A stretch of 23,923 nucleotides of DNA, taken from assembly GCA_002359025.1 (NCBI GenBank), contig DEPZ01000037.1, positions 22,094-46,016 of the forward strand. Direction: 5' to 3'. Numbering within the stretch: the first letter of the stretch is position 1; the number at the start of each line of letters is the position of its first letter. The DNA is from Erysipelotrichaceae bacterium UBA3379. Lineage in GTDB: Bacteria > Bacillota_I > Bacilli_A > Erysipelotrichales > Coprobacillaceae. This document shows positions 1 to 7,743 of the stretch, one piece after another. The translations under genes were made by a program, and so were the position numbers. The notes beneath the pieces were generated by a model. The model had not been told where the DNA came from and made no database searches. It saw only the letters and a program-made list of their open reading frames with translations.

Positions 1-311
1 CCTTTATTTTCAGTTCCATCTAATGCAATCATTGCTTCATCAATTTCTCTTTGGCTAGTCACATCTTTACCAACGATTTCTTTTGCAATAACTTCATTAA
101 CATTTTTAACTGCTTGTAATACGCCTAATCCTAAATAACGCTCTTTATCTCCATCTCTTAACTCAACTGCTTCATGAACACCTGTAGAAGCTCCGCTAGG
201 GACGATTGCTCTACCAAATGCTCCACTCTCACTTTTTACTTCCACTTCTACTGTTGGATTTCCACGTGAGTCTAATACTTCTCTTGCATAAATACTTTGG
301 ATTCTATCCAC
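1..311 (-). CDS. eno: Enolase, N-terminal part (3' end outside the window)
   Basis: Enolase converts 2-phosphoglycerate to phosphoenolpyruvate in cytoplasmic glycolysis. The translated N-terminus reads MDRIQSIYAREVLDSRGNP, followed by TVEVEV and the loop VPSGASTGVHEAVELRDGD, which is the conserved enolase N-terminal domain with the mobile SGAST loop. The start is a GTG at 309-311, preceded by a strong AGGAGGAA ribosome-binding site at 317-324. About 103 residues are visible; the catalytic barrel lies beyond the left edge. gpmI, the preceding glycolytic enzyme, sits elsewhere in the window but in a separate transcription unit. The gene has its own promoter just upstream (411-439). Identity is essentially certain. 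Confidence 0.97.
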   Translation of the reverse strand, partial: MDRIQSIYAREVLDSRGNPTVEVEVKSESGAFGRAIVPSGASTGVHEAVELRDGDKERYLGLGVLQAVKNVNEVIAKEIVGKDVTSQREIDEAMIALDGTENK

Positions 312-385
312 AATTATTCCTCCTTTAATTATTTAAGAGTTTTTACTCTGTTTGGTTAGGACAGAGCAAAAAATGATTTACACAC

Positions 386-405
386 TAGTTAGTTTTTGCT
401 AACTA
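386..405. repeat. Inverted repeat at the predicted eno transcription start
   Basis: Perfect 7-base arms TAGTTAG (386-392) and CTAACTA (399-405) flank a 6-base loop. The repeat begins almost exactly where transcription from the candidate eno promoter should start. It could be a hairpin at the 5' end of the mRNA or a repressor operator just downstream of the -10. There is no U-tract, so it is not a terminator. Confidence 0.5.
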
Positions 406-410
406 TATAT

Positions 411-439
411 ATAATAGCATATCTCTACTTTTATTTCAA
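411..439 (-). promoter_or_regulatory. Candidate sigma-A promoter of eno
   Basis: On the minus strand a -35 TTGAAA (434-439) is followed after exactly 17 bases by a -10 TATTAT (411-416). Transcription would start near 404, about 90 bases ahead of the GTG start. It lies between the P-type ATPase gene and eno, which fits an independent promoter for the highly expressed glycolytic gene. It is read by eye, not measured. Confidence 0.55.
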
Positions 440-494
440 CATATATGCTTAACTTATTATCCACAAAAAATTCACTTATATACGATAAAAATAA

Positions 495-2798
495 TCATTT
501 CTTATCCAAATAATAACCAACTATTTTTGATATGATTGTCACAAGCACTATTCCAATACCTACATTTGCAAAAACATAATAGAATAAGTTTTTAGTCAAT
601 GGCGCCAATGCAAGCCAATTCCAGAATATAAGTGTTGCTATAACAAACCCAATAATATCCAATATCAATACAACACCACGATATAAATTTACTGGCGAAT
701 AAATACGATAAATCATATGAATAGATATTAATGAAGTAGACAAATATAAAACTGTAAACATTTGTGATAACTCTAATCCTAGATGAGAAGACAATAACCT
801 TAATATAATCACACTTAATGCAATCACTACAGCATTTGGAAAAGAATATCTTAAAACATGTCTTCCAATAGATTCTTTTTGTTTATCTATATTTCTTTCA
901 AATAAAATCATAAATGAAGGAAACCCTGCAACAAAGTTATCCATCAATGTCATTTGAAAAGGAATAAATGGATAAGGCATATTCAAAATAATAATAGCAA
1001 TAGAAATCAAGATAGTATATATCGTCTTTAAATAGTACATAGATGCCGAACGAGTTACATTATTAATATCCAGTCTCCCCTCTTTAACAACATCTACTAA
1101 TGTATCTAGTTTTCCATTAATCACAACAAACTGAGCAATTTGTTTTGCAGCATCTGAACCAGATCCCATTGCAATAGATACATCAGCATCTTTTAATGCC
1201 AAAACATCATTCACCCCATCACCTGTCATTGCAACTTTTAAATCATGCTTTTGTAACATCAAAATCATCTTATGTTTTTGATGTGGTGTTGCTCTTCCAA
1301 TAACATTATAATTCATAATTGCATCTTCTAATTCTTCATCAGTTTTTAAAGAAGTTGCATCTATATAATGATTCCCATCATCTACACCAGCTTGTAAAGC
1401 CAAAGCACTTACTGTTTTTGGATTATCTCCAGATATAATTTTCACTTGAACATCATTGTGTTTAAAGAATTGTAACGTATCATATGCATCTTCTCTTAGT
1501 GGATCTAAAATAATTAGACATGCAAGAGCAGTAGACTCATGCATTGTTTCTTGAAAACAATCAAAATCAGGATGATGAGCTACTAATAAAACCCTTGCAC
1601 CATGTTCTTTTGCATTTTCCACTTCTTCAGGCATCTGCAAATCTGGAATCATAAATTCTGGTGCCCCTACAATAATTGTTCCTACATCTTCTAACTCTAA
1701 CGCACTCCATTTTCTTGCCGAAGAAAACGAAACACGTCTTAATGTTTTATATTTAGCATCACCTGTATAATAGTTTGCAATTGTTTGAAATGTTGCATTA
1801 TTATCCAAGCTCCCTCTAACAAACGATGTCATAACATCATGAAAATCAATATTCAAATCATGACAAAATGGAATAACGTCTTGAACTTTCATCTTTCCTT
1901 GTGTCAATGTTCCTGTTTTATCTAAACATAATACATCAACATGTGATAATGTTTCTATGCTATACATTTCTTGAACCAGAACATCTTTTTGACCTAACCT
2001 TACAACACTTGCCATCATAGAAATACTTGTTAATAAAACAAGTCCCACTGGCAACATACTAATCAAAGCAGTTGAGTTATTCACAATAACCATATACATG
2101 CTTTCTTGTCGAACAATAAATGCTTGATAAAATAAAATCAAACTTAATGGCACAACCAGTAAACTTGTCATTTTCGTTACTTTCGTAAAGAAAACGATCA
2201 TATCAGATTTTACAGGCTTTCTTTGCCTTGCTTCATTTGCAATCTTTGCTGCATAATTGTCTACCCCAACATGTTCAACACAACCATAACATGCTCCAGA
2301 AACAATAAAACTTCCTGACAACAAATGATCTCCAACATTCTTGAGTACAGGATCCACTTCACCTGTCAGCAATGATTCATCTACTTCTACAGGGGTATCT
2401 ACAACTATACAATCTGCTGATATCTGATTTCCTGTTTCTAAATGTATATAATCTCCTAGGACGATTTCTTCATTATCAATTGTTTCTACTTGTCCATCTC
2501 TTAAAACTTTTGTTTTTGGTGAGACAATTAAACTTAACTTTGCCACCATATTTCTAGACTTTATTTCTTGAGTAATTCTTATAATTGTATTTGAACATAC
2601 TATAACTACAAAGAACATACTTGTCCAAGCTTTTACAGATGCTAAAGCACATGCTATGGCAAAATTATATATATTAAACAAATTAAATACATGTTCAAAA
2701 ATAATTTGTTTATAGCTTTTTACGAGCGGTTTTGGTAATTTATTGACTTTCCCTTCTCTTTTTAACTTTTCAACTTCTTGATGAGTTAAACCTGTCAT
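495..2798 (-). CDS. Cation-translocating P-type ATPase (CtpE/Exp7-like)
   Basis: This is a membrane pump that uses ATP to move a cation, with a phospho-aspartate intermediate. The visible motifs, in order, are LLTGE (about 143-147, actuator), DKTGTLT with phosphorylated Asp near 293, KWS in the nucleotide domain, GDNPKT, TGDGVND (about 525-531), and six C-terminal hydrophobic segments. There is no heavy-metal CPC motif and no N-terminal metal-binding domain. The helix-4 motif reads LPVGLVLLTS. That pattern and the overall length (767 residues) resemble the CtpE/Exp7 branch, for which calcium uptake has been shown in mycobacterial CtpE; the ion here is not established. I chose the ATG at 2798 because GGAAGTGA lies 7 bases before it, while the in-frame ATG at 2813 has no ribosome-binding site. 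A promoter lies upstream at 2844-2872. Confidence 0.9.
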   Translation of the reverse strand: MTGLTHQEVEKLKREGKVNKLPKPLVKSYKQIIFEHVFNLFNIYNFAIACALASVKAWTSMFFVVIVCSNTIIRITQEIKSRNMVAKLSLIVSPKTKVLRDGQVETIDNEEIVLGDYIHLETGNQISADCIVVDTPVEVDESLLTGEVDPVLKNVGDHLLSGSFIVSGACYGCVEHVGVDNYAAKIANEARQRKPVKSDMIVFFTKVTKMTSLLVVPLSLILFYQAFIVRQESMYMVIVNNSTALISMLPVGLVLLTSISMMASVVRLGQKDVLVQEMYSIETLSHVDVLCLDKTGTLTQGKMKVQDVIPFCHDLNIDFHDVMTSFVRGSLDNNATFQTIANYYTGDAKYKTLRRVSFSSARKWSALELEDVGTIIVGAPEFMIPDLQMPEEVENAKEHGARVLLVAHHPDFDCFQETMHESTALACLIILDPLREDAYDTLQFFKHNDVQVKIISGDNPKTVSALALQAGVDDGNHYIDATSLKTDEELEDAIMNYNVIGRATPHQKHKMILMLQKHDLKVAMTGDGVNDVLALKDADVSIAMGSGSDAAKQIAQFVVINGKLDTLVDVVKEGRLDINNVTRSASMYYLKTIYTILISIAIIILNMPYPFIPFQMTLMDNFVAGFPSFMILFERNIDKQKESIGRHVLRYSFPNAVVIALSVIILRLLSSHLGLELSQMFTVLYLSTSLISIHMIYRIYSPVNLYRGVVLILDIIGFVIATLIFWNWLALAPLTKNLFYYVFANVGIGIVLVTIISKIVGYYLDKK

Positions 2799-2843
2799 AT
2801 ATTCACTTCCCATCTTTCACATCAAATTATTGCAGTTATATTT

Positions 2844-2872
2844 ATTATATACATATATAATATAAAACACAA
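2844..2872 (-). promoter_or_regulatory. Candidate sigma-A promoter of the P-type ATPase
   Basis: On the minus strand TTGTGT (2867-2872) and a consensus TATAAT (2844-2849) are separated by 17 bases. The predicted start of transcription, near 2837, is about 40 bases ahead of the ATG at 2798. It lies after the terminator of the upstream gene, so the ATPase is probably a single-gene unit. Confidence 0.6.
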
Positions 2873-2920
2873 TTATAAGAATTCTCTGTGTACATTTCTA
2901 AATTTTTTCTTAAATTTCAT

Positions 2921-3006
2921 ATAAATAAAAAGTAACCTATTATATAAATGAACCCCAAAAGTTAAATGAGTTCAACTTTTTGAGGTTCACTTCACTTAGG
3001 TTACTT
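2921..3006 (-). terminator. Large nested hairpin terminator after the TIM-barrel gene
   Basis: On the minus strand an outer stem of 9 bases (arms 2998-3006 and 2930-2938, AAGTAACCT/AGGTTACTT) encloses a second stem of about 15 pairs (arms 2971-2989 and 2949-2965, one mismatch and one bulge). The outer 3' arm runs straight into TTTTATTT. It begins 6 bases after the stop codon of the gene ending at 3013. The two-level stem is much larger than the other terminators in the window. Confidence 0.75.
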
Positions 3007-3012
3007 ATCGCC

Positions 3013-3906
3013 TTATCTATTAACAGATGATGCAATTGTATGATATGTCCAGCGTTTACCTCTAATCGCAATAGATAATGCCATTATATTTTCAGGTAAA
3101 GCAATACCACACCAACCAGCATCTCCAATATGTTGAATATCAATACCACAACGTTTATTAATCAAAGCAATTTCTCTAATAGTTGCTTCATCGCTACTTT
3201 CTTGTGAAGTTCCAATAGCACTTAATGATAAAGCACCTTTAGATTTAATCAACTTACAAGCTTCAGTCACTTCTGCTTCAGATAAACCAGGCACAGTATT
3301 GACAGCAGGCATTAAAATAATATCTGCACCAGCTTCTATGAATCCTTCAATACTCTTTAAATCTACTAATGGTTCATCAATTCCTGATGAATGCATTTTT
3401 CCAGCAATAATCATTCCACCAAAGTATTCTTTAGCTAATTTGATTGCATGTTCAATAGACGCATTACTTACACCAGTTCCTGGATTACCAGTCAAACAAA
3501 TAAAATCAAATCCTAATTCTTTCGCTTTTATAAATGTTTCTTTGGTCGCATGACGACCTGATAAAATTTCTAAACGTGTTTCCATCATTTGAGCAGTTTC
3601 ATCAATTGGTTCCAAGTTACATCCAACAGGTCTACCAATTAATTTCTTTAATAATTTTACTGGTTCATCTGTTTCAGGTAATCCCATAATTTGAGGATTA
3701 TTACAATCAAAACAGTTTAACAATACAATATCACTACCAAAAGATACAGCCAACTCAGCATTTGTTAAATCTCCTAAAATTGGTGGCATTGTACAAACTG
3801 TTTCAGTCATCACAACTCTACCTTCAGATGCTAAAATAGATTGTTTCAATTCATCTTTAGTCATATTGACTTTTTCACTTGAAACACAATTCAATAATCT
3901 TTTCAT
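3013..3906 (-). CDS. TIM-barrel-like protein, DUF7916/PEP phosphonomutase-like family
   Basis: This is a 297-residue soluble protein of uncertain function. It shows the beta-alpha rhythm of a TIM barrel with glycine-rich turns: SEGRVVMTETV near residue 30, GSDIVLLNCFD, GRPVGCNLEP, GNPGTGVSN, AGADIILMP, and a conserved-looking C-terminus IGDAGWCGIALPEN followed by IRGKRWTYHTIASS. I recall such proteins being annotated as PEP phosphonomutase or DUF7916, often near sugar transport genes, but the family name is from memory and no enzymatic role is shown. No signal peptide or membrane segment is seen. The ATG at 3906 has AAGGAG 13 bases upstream, a rather long spacing, and an extended -10 promoter just before that. 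It is followed by a large terminator, so it is probably monocistronic. Confidence 0.75.
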   Translation of the reverse strand: MKRLLNCVSSEKVNMTKDELKQSILASEGRVVMTETVCTMPPILGDLTNAELAVSFGSDIVLLNCFDCNNPQIMGLPETDEPVKLLKKLIGRPVGCNLEPIDETAQMMETRLEILSGRHATKETFIKAKELGFDFICLTGNPGTGVSNASIEHAIKLAKEYFGGMIIAGKMHSSGIDEPLVDLKSIEGFIEAGADIILMPAVNTVPGLSEAEVTEACKLIKSKGALSLSAIGTSQESSDEATIREIALINKRCGIDIQHIGDAGWCGIALPENIMALSIAIRGKRWTYHTIASSVNR

Positions 3907-3935
3907 ATAACACTCATTTCTCCTTGATATATACC

Positions 3936-3944
3936 ATTATATCA
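3936..3944 (-). promoter_or_regulatory. Extended -10 promoter of the TIM-barrel gene
   Basis: On the minus strand TGATATAAT (3936-3944) is a consensus extended -10 element. The -35 region is weak (TATTCA at 17 bases). Transcription would start near 3929, leaving about 23 bases of leader that holds the AAGGAG ribosome-binding site (3920-3925). Confidence 0.55.
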
Positions 3945-3987
3945 CTTTTATAAAGCAATGAATATTAAAAAAGATATATTTTCATAT

Positions 3988-4020
3988 AAACCAAAAGAGC
4001 CCTTTTTCAAGGACTCTTGG
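3988..4020 (-). terminator. Rho-independent terminator between ddl and the TIM-barrel gene
   Basis: On the minus strand CCAAGAGTCCTT (4009-4020) pairs with AAGGGCTCTTTTGG (3991-4004) with one mismatch and a bulge, around a short A-rich loop, followed by TTTAT. It would end transcripts coming from murF-ddl and from the candidate small RNA. Confidence 0.65.
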
Positions 4021-4151
4021 ATACAGAATGAGCAAAATAAAAAGAATAAAATGGATTTGCTTTATTCGGGAAGATGCATCTGGTTTTTTTCTGGTTTTAG
4101 GGACTTCCAGATGCAATGTTTATTATACATATATTCCCGAATATGTGTTAA
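3991..4151 (-). ncRNA. Candidate small RNA or attenuated leader between ddl and the TIM-barrel gene
   Basis: On the minus strand a promoter-like pair TTAACA (4146-4151) and TATAAT (4122-4127), 18 bases apart, would start transcription near 4115. The RNA would open with a hairpin of perfect 9-base arms (TGCATCTGG, 4107-4115, and CCAGATGCA, 4075-4083). After about 55 AU-rich bases it would end at the terminator 3991-4020. The result is an RNA of about 125 bases with no convincing reading frame. The spacer of the promoter contains the palindrome ATATTCCCGAATAT (4131-4144). The outer arms TTCCCGAATA and TATTCGGGAA (4134-4143, 4063-4072) can also pair over 10 bases. It could instead be the 3' untranslated region of ddl or an attenuator for the gene at 3906. 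Confidence 0.4.
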
Positions 4152-4191
4152 TACTTATTTTGATATATCTTGTTATATCAGTAATGATATA

Positions 4192-5229
4192 CTATCTTTC
4201 CATAGCCAAGTCAATTAATCTATCAATTAATTCACTATAAGAAATACCAAAATCTTCCATTAATTGAGGATACATTGATATTTTTGTAAATCCTGGCATT
4301 GTATTAATTTCATTTAAATAGATTTTATTTGTCTTCTTATCTAAGAAGAAATCCACACGAGATAATCCATGTCCATCTACAGCTTTAAAAACTTTTAAAG
4401 CATACTCTCTAATTTGATCTTGTATATCTTGACTGACTAAAGCAGGTATACATGTTTTGCTTTCTTCATCTTCATATTTAGATTCAAATGTATAGAACTC
4501 ACCATGAGGCATAATTTGTCCTACTCTAGAAACAATTGGATCATCATTACCTAATACTGCTGTTTCTAATTCAATACAATCAATACATTCTTCTACAACT
4601 ATCTTACGATCATACTTTGCAGCTTCTGTCAACTTATCCATCAACATTTCTTCTTGATCAACTCTATAACATCCAACACTAGAACCAGAATTACTTGCTT
4701 TAATAAAGCAAGGGAAACCAAGTTTTTCCTTAACAATATTTAAAATATCATCTGATTCATTAAATTTTTCATCTACAACAACTAATTTTCCATCATATCT
4801 TTTTTTCACATACAATGATTTCACTTGAGGAATACCCACTGTTTCTAAGATTTTCTTTGTATAAATCTTATCCATAGAAACACTAGAACCTAATACTCTA
4901 CATCCTACATAAGGGACTTGCGCAAGTTCAAATAAACCTTGAATCGTACCATCTTCACCATACATTCCATGTAATATTGGATAAACAACATCATACTCTT
5001 TTAATAATCCATAAACATCCTCAACAGGAGTTGATTGATCCAACCATGAATCTTGTGTTAAATCTTCTTGATTTTGATTCAAGATATACCAATTTCCTTC
5101 TAAATCTATACCTACAAGTGTCATATTATAATGATCTTTATGAATATTCTTTAATACAGAAGTACAAGACATTCTAGAAATAATATGTTCTGTAGACTGA
5201 CCTCCACAAATAATTAATAACTTTTTCAT
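4192..5229 (-). CDS. ddl: D-alanine--D-alanine ligase
   Basis: Ddl joins two D-alanines with ATP in the cytoplasm; MurF then uses the dipeptide. The 345-residue protein begins MKKLLIICGGQSTEHIIS, the Ddl GGxSxEH motif with Glu14 as the catalytic/binding glutamate. It carries the ATP-grasp segments FIKASNSGSSVG and VVEECIDCIELE, and ends with LNEINTMPGFTKISMYP, the metal- and D-Ala-binding signature. In the omega loop the sequence is FYTFESKY, where the Tyr fits D-Ala specificity. I see no VanA-type His segment, so a D-lactate ligase is unlikely. The ATG at 5229 overlaps the murF stop as ATGA and is preceded by AAAGGAG, so translation is probably coupled to murF. Confidence 0.95.
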   Translation of the reverse strand: MKKLLIICGGQSTEHIISRMSCTSVLKNIHKDHYNMTLVGIDLEGNWYILNQNQEDLTQDSWLDQSTPVEDVYGLLKEYDVVYPILHGMYGEDGTIQGLFELAQVPYVGCRVLGSSVSMDKIYTKKILETVGIPQVKSLYVKKRYDGKLVVVDEKFNESDDILNIVKEKLGFPCFIKASNSGSSVGCYRVDQEEMLMDKLTEAAKYDRKIVVEECIDCIELETAVLGNDDPIVSRVGQIMPHGEFYTFESKYEDEESKTCIPALVSQDIQDQIREYALKVFKAVDGHGLSRVDFFLDKKTNKIYLNEINTMPGFTKISMYPQLMEDFGISYSELIDRLIDLAMER

Positions 5230-6578
5230 CTATGATTCTCCTTTAAACTCAAAACAACTTCTTTTAATTTCATACCATTAGAACCTTTAATTAAAACCAC
5301 ATCTTGACTTTCTAACAGTTCTTCTAAATAACCTATTAATTCTTCATTGGTATCAAAATGATACACTTCACTCATACCACATTTTTTAGCTTCATCTACA
5401 ATATACTCGCTTGCCTGACCAACACATAAAAGTTCATCAATATGATGATCAACAACATATCTCCCAACTTCCCTATGAAGCTGCTGTTCATACTCGCCTA
5501 ATTCCAACATATCTGCAAGTACTGCAATTTTTCTTGTTTGATATTTAGATAAAACATCTATACTTGATTTCATAGAATCTAAATTGGCATTATATGTTCC
5601 ATCTATGACTTTAATACCATCTTTAAGTTCAATAATATCCATTCTATTTTTTGTTAATTCAAATTGTTCAACACCACATATACAATCTTCTATATTAATA
5701 TCTAAAGACAAACCAATTGCTATTGCGATTAATGCATTATACACAAAATGCATTCCAGATACCGGTACATGAACACGATAATCATGTCCTTGATAAGTTA
5801 ATGTAAAATATGACTGCTCTACTTGCAAATCAATATCAAATGCTTTGATATCACTACTATCATGTATACCAATTCTAATCAACTGATGGTCTTTTAAATC
5901 AACTGTATGAAGCATATCATTATCATCATTAATAACCAATATACCATCCTTTGCTAAACCATCCACAATTTCCATCTTGGCTTTTAAAATATTTTCTCTA
6001 GAACCTAATTCTCCTATATGTGCTGTTCCTACATTTGTAATTGCTGCAATATCTGGTTTTGCTATTTGAGTCAAATGTTGAATTTCACCTAAATGATTCA
6101 TACCCATTTCTAAAATCATCACTTCTTCATCATGATGTCTTAATATCGTTAATGGTAAACCTATATGATTATTATAATTCCCCAATGTTTTTAATGTTTT
6201 ATATTTTGTAGATACAACCGAATAAATCATATCTTTTGTACTTGTTTTCCCTACACTTCCAGTCACTCCTACAACCTTAACTGGTCTATGCATACGCAAA
6301 TAAGCCGCCATATCAGTTAATGCCTGTAATGTATCTTCTACAAGTATAACGTTTTTACCAGGATAATTCACTTTTTGACTAGTAACAATCGAACTTGCCC
6401 CTAGTTTAAAAGCATCATCAATATAGAGATGTCCATCGCTCTTTTCACCAACTAATGGAATATACATATCCCCAGCTTTGATCTGTCTTGTATCTTGAGT
6501 AAACCCTTGAACATCATCATTTATGTCCCCACTAAGCAACACACCCTGTGTTGCTTCTAAAATCTCTTTAATTAACAT
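5226..6578 (-). CDS. murF: UDP-MurNAc-tripeptide--D-Ala-D-Ala ligase
   Basis: MurF adds D-Ala-D-Ala to the UDP-MurNAc tripeptide, the last cytoplasmic step in building the peptidoglycan precursor. The 450-residue protein has the Mur ligase layout: an N-terminal UDP-binding domain with DTRQIKAGD, a P-loop VTGSVGKTST (about 104-113), LGNYNNHIGLP, EMGMNHLGEI, and NVGTAHIGELGSRENILKAKMEI, which holds the lysine normally carbamylated. The C-terminal domain has DGTYNANLDSM and ADMLELGE. The usual DSYNANP is slightly changed. The ATG at 6578 is chosen because GGAGGA (6583-6588) lies just before it; the in-frame GTG at 6590 overlaps that ribosome-binding site and is rejected. It forms a two-gene operon with ddl. 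Confidence 0.95.
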   Translation of the reverse strand: MLIKEILEATQGVLLSGDINDDVQGFTQDTRQIKAGDMYIPLVGEKSDGHLYIDDAFKLGASSIVTSQKVNYPGKNVILVEDTLQALTDMAAYLRMHRPVKVVGVTGSVGKTSTKDMIYSVVSTKYKTLKTLGNYNNHIGLPLTILRHHDEEVMILEMGMNHLGEIQHLTQIAKPDIAAITNVGTAHIGELGSRENILKAKMEIVDGLAKDGILVINDDNDMLHTVDLKDHQLIRIGIHDSSDIKAFDIDLQVEQSYFTLTYQGHDYRVHVPVSGMHFVYNALIAIAIGLSLDINIEDCICGVEQFELTKNRMDIIELKDGIKVIDGTYNANLDSMKSSIDVLSKYQTRKIAVLADMLELGEYEQQLHREVGRYVVDHHIDELLCVGQASEYIVDEAKKCGMSEVYHFDTNEELIGYLEELLESQDVVLIKGSNGMKLKEVVLSLKENHR

Positions 6579-6591
6579 AAAATCCTCCACT

Positions 6592-6619
6592 TTATAACAT
6601 ATGCTATATTATAACATAT
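6592..6619 (-). promoter_or_regulatory. Tandem extended -10 elements ahead of murF-ddl
   Basis: The 11-base word TTATAACATAT occurs twice (6592-6602 and 6609-6619), 17 bases apart. Read on the minus strand each copy gives an extended -10: TGTTATAAT and TGTTATAAA. No good -35 is seen at 17 bases. Either or both could start murF-ddl transcription; the nearer copy would leave almost no leader. Confidence 0.45.
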
Positions 6620-6633
6620 AATAACAATTCTTT

Positions 6634-7686
6634 TTATTTTAATTTTACATTTAGTTTGACTGGTTGATGATCACTATAAACAAAATCAGTATTTATTGTT
6701 TCTACTTTTTCTACCTCAATATTATCTGAAACAATAAATCCATCTATTACATAAACTTGTGATGTTTGATAATCACCAGTATATGCTTTATTTAATAAAC
6801 GACATGTTGGATATGTATCATCATATGCAAAATCAAAATGATCAGGTAGATCATCTTTTGAAATCTGTCCTGGTTTCCAATTTTCTGTGTGAATCAAAGG
6901 GTATTTCGTCACACCTTCAAATGTCTGATTAAAATCCCCACCAGCAATAACATAATTCCCCTTTGCATATTCTTCTTGTAGTTTTTCAGCTAGCATACGA
7001 CTTTGTGCAATTTTCCCTTCTCCACTATCATAAGCTTCTAAATGAAAATTAATCAATACAAGCTCTTTATCACTTCCTAGTATAGGTAATCTTGTTTCCA
7101 ACATACAACGTTTTAAATTTGCTGTTTTAATAGGCCATGAAAAAGATTCTGGCAATGATATACGCGATGCACTACTCACTTGATAATCACTCATTGTCAC
7201 AATACCACTATCCATCTTCCCTAGTGTTGGTAAAGGGAAAGGGACATAAACACATTTATAATTAGGAGCATACATAGCTTGTTTTTTTAGACTCGAGCTA
7301 TATTCATCAATCTGATTAATATGGAAAGATCTTTTCGAATCCTTATCAACCTCTTGTAAGAAATACACATCACTTGTATTATCTTTAATAGTATCCAAGA
7401 TTCCTTTCATATTTTCTATGACTTTTTCTTGACTTTCAGGATTAACCTTCGTTCCTCCATCCATAAAGAAATCCTGCGACTGATCCAATCCTGCATATCC
7501 TGTATTATATGTTAGTATGGATAATGATTGATTAGGTTGAATCATCTTCCCTTGACTCACTGGTGTGATTTCTTCTATTTCTTTTGGTCTATATTCCTGT
7601 AGTGTATAAAAGCCTAATACTCCTGCAACCACCACAACAAGAGATAATACGACCATCCCTATAATCTTTAACACTCTCTTTTTCAC
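6634..7686 (-). CDS. Membrane-anchored endonuclease/exonuclease/phosphatase-family protein
   Basis: This 350-residue protein has an N-terminal membrane helix (about residues 6-26, basic VKKR in front, then a valine-rich stretch) and an extracytoplasmic catalytic domain. The domain shows the family's metal and catalytic motifs in order: SILTYNTG, FLQEVD, NFHLEA, AGGDFNQTF, and YSDHQPV near the C-terminus. The fold includes DNase I, sphingomyelinases and inositol phosphatases, so the substrate cannot be named. I chose the GTG at 7686, with GAGGTGAA 6 bases upstream. An in-frame ATG at 7749 is rejected: it has no ribosome-binding site, and the stretch it would add contains the terminator of the upstream gene. 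The promoter-like TTGTAT-17-TATAAT (-10 at 7705-7710) supports a start just upstream of 7686. Confidence 0.85.
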   Translation of the reverse strand: MKKRVLKIIGMVVLSLVVVVAGVLGFYTLQEYRPKEIEEITPVSQGKMIQPNQSLSILTYNTGYAGLDQSQDFFMDGGTKVNPESQEKVIENMKGILDTIKDNTSDVYFLQEVDKDSKRSFHINQIDEYSSSLKKQAMYAPNYKCVYVPFPLPTLGKMDSGIVTMSDYQVSSASRISLPESFSWPIKTANLKRCMLETRLPILGSDKELVLINFHLEAYDSGEGKIAQSRMLAEKLQEEYAKGNYVIAGGDFNQTFEGVTKYPLIHTENWKPGQISKDDLPDHFDFAYDDTYPTCRLLNKAYTGDYQTSQVYVIDGFIVSDNIEVEKVETINTDFVYSDHQPVKLNVKLK

Positions 7687-7710
7687 TCCATTCACCTCTA
7701 TAGCATTATA

Positions 7711-7743
7711 ACGAAAAAGATGAAGAAATACAAACTTCATCTT
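7711..7743 (-). terminator. Terminator overlapping the stop codon of the YczE-like gene
   Basis: On the minus strand perfect 9-base arms AAGATGAAG (7735-7743) and CTTCATCTT (7717-7725) flank a 9-base loop, followed by TTTTTC counted from the arm end. The first arm shares two bases with the stop codon at 7742-7744. Confidence 0.8.

Noticed and set aside
2372..2557. Plus-strand frame rich in Leu inside the P-type ATPase gene
   Set aside because: It is the antisense of coding sequence. The same holds for plus-strand frames at 3299-3553, 4977-5177, 5584-5772, 18873-19139, 19934-20119 and 21532-21744.
3991..4151. T-box or known riboswitch upstream of the TIM-barrel gene
   Set aside because: The T-box consensus AGGGTGGNACC and other riboswitch core words are not present on the minus strand, and the gene has its own promoter downstream.
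3958..4240. Open frames of 86 and 70 codons on the plus strand between ddl and the TIM-barrel gene
   Set aside because: No ribosome-binding site; they overlap the ddl end and consist of hairpin and terminator sequence. The structure reads better as RNA on the minus strand.
4192..6578. Possible vancomycin-resistance type ligase next to murF
   Set aside because: The ligase has the Tyr-containing omega loop of D-Ala-D-Ala ligases and no VanH, VanX or VanT gene is beside it. The pair is normal wall synthesis.
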